A stretch of 7,240 nt of DNA, taken from NCBI GenBank assembly GCA_027011425.1, contig JALUZX010000584.1, positions 1-7,240 on the forward strand, given 5' to 3'. Positions 1 through 5,876 of this stretch are shown piece after piece. The position numbers and the translations under genes were made by a program. This DNA comes from Planctomycetota bacterium. Lineage in GTDB: Bacteria > Planctomycetota > UBA1135 > JALUZX01. Under the pieces are notes generated by a model that saw only the letters and a program-made list of their open reading frames with translations, was not told the DNA's origin and ran no database searches. How positions within the stretch are numbered: the stretch's first letter is position 1; every line of letters begins with the position of its first letter.

Positions 1-361
1 CCCTCTTCCAGACCAGGCCCCGGGGATCCTTTTCCAGGAAAATCCCGAACAGGTCCGGGCTCACGCCCATCCGGGAGAAGTCCCGGAAAAGCCAGGCCAC
101 AAGGCCCTTGGCGAAGAGTTCCGCCCTGTCGGGCCTGGCGGCGATCTTCTTCCACGAGGCCCACCAGGTTTCCCGGCCGGCCTTCAAGTTCATCTCCGTC
201 TCCTGGAAGAGGTCCCGCTCGGCCCGGGAGAGAGGGGCGGCCTTCTTGACGGGAGGCCCCCCTCCACACCCGGAGAGGGTCCAGGCGGGAAGAAGGAAGA
301 ACAAAAACAGGCCTCCCCGCCGGGGGCGGAGAGGACGTAGATGTCGGATCGGCTCATTCAT
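1..361 (-). CDS. Putative lipoprotein, N-terminal part (C-terminus beyond left edge)
   Basis: Reading the minus strand from the ATG at 361 gives about 120 codons with no stop before the window edge, so the gene is truncated at its 3' end. The N-terminus is a typical lipoprotein signal: an Arg-rich n-region (MNEPIRHLRPLRPRRGG), a hydrophobic stretch (LFLFFLLPAWT) and the lipobox LSGC, with the Cys at about residue 32 followed by Gly-Gly-Gly. From knowledge of the family of signals, the Cys would be lipidated, and Gly rather than Asp after it favours the outer membrane if the cell has the Lol system. The mature part is helical and Trp-rich (ETWWASWKKIAARPDRAELFAK..). I do not recognise a family. 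There is no good Shine-Dalgarno before the ATG, but no other start precedes the lipobox. It is transcribed divergently from the GNAT-like gene. Confidence 0.72.
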   Translation of the reverse strand, partial: MNEPIRHLRPLRPRRGGLFLFFLLPAWTLSGCGGGPPVKKAAPLSRAERDLFQETEMNLKAGRETWWASWKKIAARPDRAELFAKGLVAWLFRDFSRMGVSPDLFGIFLEKDPRGLVWKR

Positions 362-409
362 GGGGCGCCAAGGATACAGACCGGAACCTTCCCCCGGAAG
401 ACCCGCGGC

Positions 410-430
410 GGCCTTGCATCCCACAAGGCC
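410..430. promoter_or_regulatory. Hairpin/palindrome in the divergent spacer
   Basis: GGCCTTG (410-416) and CAAGGCC (424-430) form a perfect 7-bp inverted repeat around the 7-nt spacer CATCCCA. It lies in the 87-bp gap between the divergent lipoprotein and GNAT-like genes and ends 18 nt before the preferred ATG at 449. It could be an operator or a leader hairpin that modulates translation of the downstream gene. I could not identify convincing -35/-10 elements for either direction. A chance palindrome is quite possible in such GC-rich DNA. Confidence 0.25.
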
Positions 431-448
431 CGCCACGATTCTTTCGGA

Positions 449-1564
449 ATGCGAGACCAAGTGAAACCCGTGGAGGGCCGCCGGGCTCTCCGTTCCTTCG
501 TCGATCTCCCGAGAAAGCTCTACGCCGGCGATCCCAACTTCGTCCCCCCCCTCACATCGGAGGAAGTCAAGAAACTCCTGCCTGGGGTGAATCCCTATTT
601 CCACCACGCCCAGGCCGCTTTCTGGGTCCTGGAAAGGGATGGGATTCCGGTAGGAAGGATCTCCGCGGCGCGGGATCGCTCCTTCGACGAGTTCCACCGG
701 AAGAAGGCCGGCTTCTTCGGTCACTTCGAGGCTCCCGACCTGGAGGGGGCGCGGCTCCTTCTGGAGGCGGCCCGTTCCTGGCTCCGCGAGAGGGAAGCCG
801 AATTCCTCCGCGGGCCCGTCTCCCTTTCCACCAACTACGTCTGCGGCCTTCTCGTGGAAGGCTTCGACGGCCCTCCGGTGGTGGAGATGCCCTACAACCC
901 CCCGGCTTACGCCGAATGGCTCCAGGCCCTGGGCCTGGCCAAGGTAAAGGACCTCCTCTCCCTCCTGATCGCCAGCGACGAGGTGGGAGAGAACCCCCTG
1001 GGGAAACTGGCCGAGAAGGTCCAGCGGCGGAGCGCGATCCGCGTGCGCCCCCTGGACAAGAAAGACTACAAGAACGAGATCGAGAGGATCCGGGTCATCT
1101 ACAACGAAGCGTGGGAGGAAAACTGGGGCTTCGTTCCCCTGGACCGGGAGGAGTTCCAGTTCCTGGCCCACTCTTTCAAACCCCTGGCCGACCCCAACCT
1201 ATGCCCCATCGCGGAAATCGAAGGGGAACCCGCCGGTTTCGCCCTCATGATCCCCGACATCAACCCCGCTCTCCAGGCTTGCGGGGGCAGGCTCCTCCCC
1301 TTCGGCTTCGTCTCTTTCCTCCTGGCCCTGAGGAAGGTGAAAAGGGCGCGGGTGATCCTTCTCGGGGTCCGGAAGGCCTACCGCCACCGGGGGATCGAGG
1401 CCCTTCTCATCGACCAGGTCTACAGGGGCGGGCTGGCCAAGGGCTACAGGGAAGCGGACCTCTCCTGGATCCTGGAGGACAACCGCCCCATGCTCCGCCC
1501 CCTGGAGAAGATGGGCGCCCGGATCTGGCGGCGATTCCGGATCTACCAGGCTCCCCTGGATTGA
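449..1564 (+). CDS. GNAT-superfamily N-acetyltransferase-like protein (about 371 aa)
   Basis: The protein resembles the bacterial family of about 370-380 residues with a conserved N-terminal region and a C-terminal GNAT fold. Visible landmarks, numbered from the ATG at 449, are FVDLPRKLYAGDPNFVPPL near residues 17-36, a GPVSLSTN..GLLVEGFDGPP block at 122-143 followed by MPYNPPAY, and V-x4-R-H-R-G-I-E-A-L at 307-319, which matches the acetyl-CoA pyrophosphate-binding loop (motif A, R/Q-x-x-G-x-G/A). The tail LSWILEDNRPMLRPLEKMGARIWRRFRIYQAPL is also typical of the family. The acceptor substrate is unknown. An upstream in-frame ATG at 341 has a better SD-like AGAGG, but it would add 36 residues of low-complexity sequence and overlap the start of the divergent gene. 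The ATG at 449 places the N-terminus where this family begins, although its own SD is weak. The phosphorylase gene follows after 139 bp on the same strand. Confidence 0.85.
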   Translation: MRDQVKPVEGRRALRSFVDLPRKLYAGDPNFVPPLTSEEVKKLLPGVNPYFHHAQAAFWVLERDGIPVGRISAARDRSFDEFHRKKAGFFGHFEAPDLEGARLLLEAARSWLREREAEFLRGPVSLSTNYVCGLLVEGFDGPPVVEMPYNPPAYAEWLQALGLAKVKDLLSLLIASDEVGENPLGKLAEKVQRRSAIRVRPLDKKDYKNEIERIRVIYNEAWEENWGFVPLDREEFQFLAHSFKPLADPNLCPIAEIEGEPAGFALMIPDINPALQACGGRLLPFGFVSFLLALRKVKRARVILLGVRKAYRHRGIEALLIDQVYRGGLAKGYREADLSWILEDNRPMLRPLEKMGARIWRRFRIYQAPLD

Positions 1565-1703
1565 AGGCTTTTCCCCCCTCTCTTCCCAAAAGGTCCCTTC
1601 CCCTCCCGGCCGAAAAAGAGGAAGCGGGGAAAGGCGGGGACTTCACCCATCCCTGTCCCCCCCCCGAAAAGCCGAAACCAGGGAACCCAGGGAAAGAACG
1701 ACC

Positions 1704-4274
1704 ATGGGACAAGGAACATTGGAGACTGTTCGGACTTTCACGGTTCTTCCCGTTCTTCCGGAAGAACTCACACCTCTCAAGGAAATCGCCAAGAACCTCT
1801 GGTGGACCTGGAATCCCGACGCGGTGGACCTTTTCCAGAGGATGGATCCGGAACTGTGGGACGAAGTGGAACACAATCCCATGGTCCTCCTGAAGAAGCT
1901 CCCCCAGACACGGATGGACGACCTGGCCAAGGACAGGGCCTTCCGGGCCCACCTTGGAAGAACCCGGGACGCCCTGGCCCGATACATGGCGGACGAGACC
2001 TGGTTCACCAACAACCACGGCGATCTCAAGGGGACCCGGATCGCTTACTTCTCGGCCGAGTTCGGAATCCATGAAAGCCTCCCCATCTACTCGGGAGGCC
2101 TTGGGATCCTGGCGGGGGATCATCTCAAGTCCGCCAGCGATCTCGGACTTCCGCTGGCGGGAGTGGGGCTCTTCTACCACTACGGGTATTGCCGGCAGTA
2201 TCTCAACAGCGAGGGCTGGCAGCAGGAGGTCTACCAGGAGAATCCGCCCGACCAGATGCCCATGGACCTCGTCTGCAACGAGGAGGGCAATCCAGTCCTG
2301 GTGGAACTCGACTTCCCCGGAAGGAAGGTATATGCGCAGGCATGGAAGGTACAGGTGGGACGCGTGCCCCTCTACCTTCTCGACACCAACCTGGAAAGGA
2401 ACCAGCGCGAGGACCGCTGGATCACGGGCCAGCTCTACGGCGGCGACATGGACATGCGCATCCGCCAGGAGGTCGTCCTGGGAATCGGGGGAATCCGCCT
2501 TCTGAAAAGGCTCGGTTTGTGCCCCCACACCTGCCACATGAACGAAGGTCACAGCGCTTTCCTGGCCCTGGAGAGGACGCGGAACCTCATGGAGGAGAAG
2601 AACCTCTCCTTCCAGGAGGCCAAGGAGGCCGTCGCCCTGGGGAACGTCTTCACCACCCACACCCCCGTTCCCGCTGGAAACGACGTCTTCCCTCCCCACC
2701 TCCTGGAGCCCTACTTCAAGGAATACACAGCCAAGCTCGGAATCGGATGGGAGGAATTCCTCCGGCTCGGCAGGGTCCATCCCGGGGACAAGGGGGAAAA
2801 TTTCTGCATGACCGTCCTTGCCCTCCGGTTTGCTGATCATCGCAATGGAGTGAGCAAGCTCCACGGGGCAGTCTCCAGGAACATGTGGAAGGAGATCTGG
2901 CCCGGCCTTCCGGAAAACGAAATCCCCATCACTTCGATCACCAACGGGATCCACGCCTCCACCTGGATCGGCAAGGAGATGAGCGCCCTTCTCACCACCT
3001 ATCTCGGCCCCGACTGGTTCCTTCCTCCCTTCAACCCCTCCACCTTCATGCGGGTGAAGCGCATTCCCGACGCCGAACTCTGGAGGACCCACGAAAGGGC
3101 CCGGGAGAGGCTCGTCACCTTCGTGCGGGCCCGCCTGGCGGCCCAGCTCAAGAAGAGGGGCGTGCCCACCACGGAAGTGCGCAAGGCCGAGGAGGTACTG
3201 GACCCCTTCGCCCTCACCATCGGGTTCGCCCGCCGGTTCGCAGACTACAAGCGGGGAAGCCTGATCTTCCGGGACCTGGACCGGATCCGGAAGATCCTGA
3301 CCGACCCGGAGCGGCCCGTTCAGCTCGTCTTCGCCGGAAAGGCCCATCCCAAGAACGACACGGGAAAGAACTACATCAAGCAGATCGTCCAGGTGGCCAG
3401 GGAGGCGGGGCTTCGGACCCACGTGGTCTTCCTGGAGGACTACGACGCCAACGTGGCCCGCTACCTGGTCCAAGGGGTGGATCTCTGGCTCAACAACCCC
3501 AGGCGTCCCCTGGAGGCCTCGGGAACGAGCGGTATGAAAGTGGCCGCCAACGGAGGACTCAACATGAGCGTCCTGGACGGCTGGTGGTGCGAGGGCTACA
3601 GGCCGGACCTGGGCTGGGCCATCGGGAGGGGCGAGACCTACGACGACCCGGTCTACCAGGACGAGGTGGAGTCCCGGGCCATCTACGACCTTCTCGAACA
3701 GGAAGTGGTCCCCACCTTCTACGAAAGGGACCGGGACGGCCTTCCCAGGGGCTGGATCGCCAGGATGAAGGCAAGCCTGGCCTCGATCGTGCCCTTCTTC
3801 GAGACGGGCCGGATGGTCTCCCAATACGCGGAGCGGTTCTATTTCCTCGGAGCCAGACTCTGGAAGGAGTTCTCCGCGGATGAAGCCAAGATCCGGGACC
3901 TGGGCTCCTGGAAAACCAAGGTGACGACCTTCTGGAAGGACGTGAAAATCGAGAAGGTGGAGGCCCACGCCCCCGCGTCCCAGCTCTCCATCGGCTCCTC
4001 GCTGGAGGTGAAAGCCCGGGTCCGCCTGGGCCAGTTGGATCCCGGCGAGGTGAGCGTGGAGATCTATTACGGCCCTGTGGACGCGGAGAACACCATCAAG
4101 GTGGGAAACCGGATCCCCATGACCCTGGCGGAGAAGAGGGAGGACGGGACCCTTCTCTACGAGGGCCGGATCCCCTGTTCCATCTCCGGAGCCCACGGAT
4201 ACGCCGTCCGCGTCCTCCCAAGCAACCCCCAACTGGGCTCGCGTCTCGTCCCGGGCCTCATCACCTGGGGGTAA
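1704..4274 (+). CDS. glgP: Alpha-glucan (glycogen/maltodextrin) phosphorylase, GT35, DUF3417 type
   Basis: This cytosolic PLP enzyme would cleave alpha-1,4-glucan chains with phosphate to give glucose-1-phosphate (EC 2.4.1.1). The 856-residue length fits the subgroup carrying an N-terminal DUF3417 domain, seen here from the NLWWTWNPDA block at residues 31-40. Next come YFSAEFGIHESLPIYSGGLG at 115-134 with the following ILAGDH, the CHMNEGHSAF motif at 277-286, THTPVPAGND at 318-327 (with the active-site-loop His319), ARRFADYKR at 509-517, and the cofactor site EASGTSGMKVAANG with the expected PLP Schiff-base lysine at K612. A C-terminal beta-rich segment of about 100 residues (from about 755, ending GLITWG) is also characteristic of this subgroup. 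The ATG is preceded by AGGGAAAG at 1689-1696, a weak but correctly spaced SD. No frameshift or missing key residue is apparent. No other glycogen genes are in the window. Assignment to GT35 is very secure; preferred chain length and substrate are not readable from sequence. Confidence 0.95.
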   Translation: MGQGTLETVRTFTVLPVLPEELTPLKEIAKNLWWTWNPDAVDLFQRMDPELWDEVEHNPMVLLKKLPQTRMDDLAKDRAFRAHLGRTRDALARYMADETWFTNNHGDLKGTRIAYFSAEFGIHESLPIYSGGLGILAGDHLKSASDLGLPLAGVGLFYHYGYCRQYLNSEGWQQEVYQENPPDQMPMDLVCNEEGNPVLVELDFPGRKVYAQAWKVQVGRVPLYLLDTNLERNQREDRWITGQLYGGDMDMRIRQEVVLGIGGIRLLKRLGLCPHTCHMNEGHSAFLALERTRNLMEEKNLSFQEAKEAVALGNVFTTHTPVPAGNDVFPPHLLEPYFKEYTAKLGIGWEEFLRLGRVHPGDKGENFCMTVLALRFADHRNGVSKLHGAVSRNMWKEIWPGLPENEIPITSITNGIHASTWIGKEMSALLTTYLGPDWFLPPFNPSTFMRVKRIPDAELWRTHERARERLVTFVRARLAAQLKKRGVPTTEVRKAEEVLDPFALTIGFARRFADYKRGSLIFRDLDRIRKILTDPERPVQLVFAGKAHPKNDTGKNYIKQIVQVAREAGLRTHVVFLEDYDANVARYLVQGVDLWLNNPRRPLEASGTSGMKVAANGGLNMSVLDGWWCEGYRPDLGWAIGRGETYDDPVYQDEVESRAIYDLLEQEVVPTFYERDRDGLPRGWIARMKASLASIVPFFETGRMVSQYAERFYFLGARLWKEFSADEAKIRDLGSWKTKVTTFWKDVKIEKVEAHAPASQLSIGSSLEVKARVRLGQLDPGEVSVEIYYGPVDAENTIKVGNRIPMTLAEKREDGTLLYEGRIPCSISGAHGYAVRVLPSNPQLGSRLVPGLITWG

Positions 4275-4285
4275 TCCGGGTCAAC

Positions 4286-4317
4286 GGGAAGGCCGCCCCC
4301 TCGGGGGCGGCCTTCCC
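4286..4317. terminator. Probable bidirectional terminator hairpin
   Basis: A perfect 15-bp inverted repeat has arms at 4286-4300 (GGGAAGGCCGCCCCC) and 4303-4317, separated by TC, so the folded loop would use a few of the inner bases. It starts 12 nt after the phosphorylase stop codon and its right arm abuts the stop codon of the convergent transporter gene at 4318. The position and stability suit a terminator serving both strands. There is no T-tract after either arm, so it is not a textbook intrinsic terminator and may act as a 3'-end stabiliser or need assistance. Confidence 0.7.
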
Positions 4318-5418
4318 TCACCGGAACCAGCCCATGGCCCAGTAGAGCCCCATTCCGGCGAAGAACATCACGTAACCCAGCCCCACGAACTTCAGCGTGA
4401 ACCAGGAACCGTTCTCTCTGCCTTCCCGGACCAGGTAGAGCCGGCAGGCGATCAAGTTCGCGAAAGAGGCCATGAGGCTTCCGAATCCCCCCACGTTGAC
4501 GCCCCAGAGAAGGGCTTTCCAGTGATGGGTGAACCTGGAGAAGAGCAAGGCCGAGGGCACGTTGCTCATCACCTGGCTCGAAAGGGAGGAAAGAAGAAAG
4601 GTATGGCCCGTATAGGCCAGGTCCGAGGCGAATATGACCCGCAGGTTGTCGGCCGCTCCGAAAAAGAAGAAAAAGGTCGCGAGAAGCAGGTAGTCCACCT
4701 CGAGGGCCCTCCTGTCGGCCAGTAGAGGGTAGAGAAGGACCGGGGCCGCCGCGACCGGGGGAAGGAGCCGGAGGATGACCAGGTCCACCCAGACAAGCAT
4801 GATTCCATAGAGCCATGCCGACCGCTCGACGGCTGGGAAAGGTCCCGGTTCCCCCTTCCTCTTCCCGGCCTTTACGGCAAGGGCCCCCGCGGCGAGGAGG
4901 AACAGAAAGGCCCCAGAGAAAGGGAGGATGGCCGCCATGAAGGTTCCCGGATCCAGGCGGTAATACCAGTAGATCAGAAGGTTCTGTGGATTGCCGAAAG
5001 GAGTCAGGGCCGAACCGGCGTTGGCGGCGAGGGCCTCCAGGATCACGAGGATATCTTTTTTCTCTATATTCAGCGAGAGGGTCAAGGGAACGATCAGGAC
5101 CAGAGCGACGTCGTTGGTCACAAGGGCCGAGAGGAAAAAGGTTCCCAGGACCAGCTTGAGAGGAAGAAGCTTCCCTCCCTCCAGGACCCGGGCCAACCAG
5201 GAGATGCCGCCGCCGGCCCGGAGCCCATGGATGACCACGAAAAGAACCCACAAGAGGGCGAGGACCTGGAGCTGGGAGGCCGAGAAGGAGGGGAGCCTTC
5301 CAAGGTAGAGAGAGGTGGCCGCGACCCCCAACAGGGCCGCGAAGAGCAGCCACTCCCTCAAGATGAAATCGGAAACGTTCGCCGCCCTCACCGGGGTCTC
5401 CCGCGCCCTCTTTCCCAT
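4318..5418 (-). CDS. ArsB/NhaD/SLC13-type (ion transporter superfamily) permease
   Basis: This is a 366-residue integral inner-membrane protein with roughly 9-10 hydrophobic segments, for example about 22-40, 49-66, 86-112, 161-182, 201-236, 244-263, 302-330 and 341-363. Two polar, small-residue segments look like the paired re-entrant loops of the ArsB/NhaD/CitMHS families: ALAANAGSALTPFGNPQNLLIY at 129-150, with the SLC13-like GNPQN, and SSQVMSNVPSALL at 280-292. TND at 101-103 and GAADN at 254-258 lie inside membrane segments and are candidate ion or substrate ligands. The protein is shorter than typical SLC13 carriers (often 430-480 residues) and has few helices before the first signature. 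The substrate could be an oxyanion, a carboxylate or Na+/H+; I cannot choose. The ATG at 5418 has a poor SD; a GTG at 5391 (codon 10) has GGGAG about 6 nt upstream and may be the real start. The gene is convergent with the phosphorylase. Confidence 0.85.
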   Translation of the reverse strand: MGKRARETPVRAANVSDFILREWLLFAALLGVAATSLYLGRLPSFSASQLQVLALLWVLFVVIHGLRAGGGISWLARVLEGGKLLPLKLVLGTFFLSALVTNDVALVLIVPLTLSLNIEKKDILVILEALAANAGSALTPFGNPQNLLIYWYYRLDPGTFMAAILPFSGAFLFLLAAGALAVKAGKRKGEPGPFPAVERSAWLYGIMLVWVDLVILRLLPPVAAAPVLLYPLLADRRALEVDYLLLATFFFFFGAADNLRVIFASDLAYTGHTFLLSSLSSQVMSNVPSALLFSRFTHHWKALLWGVNVGGFGSLMASFANLIACRLYLVREGRENGSWFTLKFVGLGYVMFFAGMGLYWAMGWFR

Positions 5419-5472
5419 CCCAAAGAAGGCCGAACATAGGCCCCTGCCCCGGCCCGGTCAAAGCCCGCCAAG

Positions 5473-5495
5473 GAAACCCGCCCGGCCCGGGTTTC
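5473..5495. promoter_or_regulatory. Palindrome upstream of the transporter gene
   Basis: GAAACCCG (5473-5480) and CGGGTTTC (5488-5495) form a perfect 8-bp inverted repeat with a 7-nt spacer (CCCGGCC). It sits 55-77 nt upstream of the transporter ATG, where an operator or a leader hairpin would be placed. It is not followed by a T-tract on either strand, so a terminator is less likely. Which protein or signal, if any, would use it cannot be told from the window. Confidence 0.3.
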
Positions 5496-5538
5496 ACCCA
5501 GACCGGGAATCGCCCCCCCTTAAAAAGGGTGGAAATGA

Positions 5539-5559
5539 AGAAACTGTGCCCTTTTCAAG
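5539..5559 (+). repeat. 21-nt direct repeat, copy 1
   Basis: This segment, A followed by GAAACTGTGCCCTTTTCAAG, is identical over all 21 nt to 5814-5834, in the same orientation and offset by 275 nt. The match stops at both flanks. It lies about 120 nt upstream of the transporter start. The offset is not a multiple of three, so the copies fall in different reading frames, which argues for selection or copying at the DNA or RNA level and not for a repeated peptide. Confidence 0.75.
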
Positions 5560-5587
5560 GAGAGTCCATGGGGGTCTCGGGTTTTCG

Positions 5588-5782
5588 CCCGCCTTCGTGG
5601 GGCCCCATCGTGTGCCGTCTCTTTCGTGACTCGGATGGATTTTGTCCTGGTTGGGAAGGAATGAAGTGTGGGTTCCTTCCCCGGGACGACGTTCGGGACG
5701 GCGCTCCGCGCCGTCCCTCCGGCGTCCCCTACGCTGCCGAAGACGGCAGAATCGCTCCTCATGGGGCCCCACCTCCGGCGGG
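5588..5782. ncRNA. Candidate structured element (possible RNA or MITE-like repeat)
   Basis: The ends pair in three blocks: CCCGCC (5588-5593) with GGCGGG (5777-5782), TGGGGCCCCAT (5598-5608) with its complement at 5761-5771, and TGCCGTCT (5613-5620) with AGACGGCA (5741-5748). Inside this 25-bp interrupted stem are two further hairpins. The first is GGGAAGGA/TCCTTCCC (5653-5660/5674-5681, 13-nt loop). The second is compound: GGGACG/CGTCCC (5683-5688/5723-5728) outside GGGACGGCGC/GCGCCGTCCC (5695-5704/5708-5717, loop TCC). A small alternative hairpin, CTGCCG/CGGCAG at 5734-5749, competes with the innermost block. Together these give a three-way-junction fold. The strand is unknown; minus would match both flanking genes. 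It matches no RNA family I recognise, and a decayed or non-autonomous mobile repeat is equally possible. Confidence 0.33.
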
Positions 5783-5813
5783 AGTCAGGGACCATTCCAA
5801 AGGGGATGGGTCG

Positions 5814-5834
5814 AGAAACTGTGCCCTTTTCAAG
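5814..5834 (+). repeat. 21-nt direct repeat, copy 2
   Basis: This is the second exact copy of the 21-nt sequence found at 5539-5559, same orientation. It lies about 43 nt beyond the stop codon of the unknown minus-strand gene. Its right end overlaps a small 5-bp inverted repeat, GAGGG (5834-5838) and CCCTC (5845-5849), which is too weak to call a terminator. The two copies bracket the candidate structured element almost symmetrically. Confidence 0.75.
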
Positions 5835-5876
5835 AGGGCCTTTTCCCTCCGGCTGCGTCTATGGATGTTCTCCGGC

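Larger units (their letters stand above)
5419..5876. other. 458-bp non-coding spacer with repeats
   Basis: This spacer separates two minus-strand genes. Reading frames crossing it are inconsistent in composition and begin or end inside neighbouring genes antisense, so I call no protein here. It contains a palindrome upstream of the transporter (5473-5495), two 21-nt direct repeats (5539-5559 and 5814-5834) and a nested set of inverted repeats between them (5588-5782). The promoter for the transporter should lie in its left part on the minus strand, but I see no convincing -35/-10 pair. Confidence 0.6.

Noticed and set aside
1565..1703. Pyrimidine-rich then purine-rich spacer between the GNAT-like gene and the phosphorylase, with a 6-bp GGGGAC/GTCCCC inverted repeat at 1636-1660
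   Set aside because: The stem is short, the loop is 13 nt, and no terminator or riboswitch pattern is recognisable.
916..1893. A 325-codon plus-strand frame spanning the GNAT-like gene end, the spacer and the phosphorylase start
   Set aside because: It runs across two well-supported genes in another frame and is an extreme Pro/Gly/Arg low-complexity product.
1407..4232. A 941-codon open frame on the minus strand, antisense to the phosphorylase and the end of the GNAT-like gene
   Set aside because: The phosphorylase on the plus strand is unmistakable. The antisense product is rich in Gly, Pro, Val, Leu, Asp and His with no domain pattern, as expected when strong third-position GC bias removes stops from the opposite strand.
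4157..5497. A 446-codon minus-strand frame overlapping the transporter and the end of the phosphorylase
   Set aside because: It is a shifted-frame shadow of the transporter, Gly/Pro/Arg-rich and without the hydrophobic segments and motifs visible in the transporter frame.
5834..5849. Small hairpin GAGGG/CCCTC just beyond the stop codon of the unknown gene, considered as a terminator
   Set aside because: Only 5 bp with no T-tract on the minus strand; insufficient to call.
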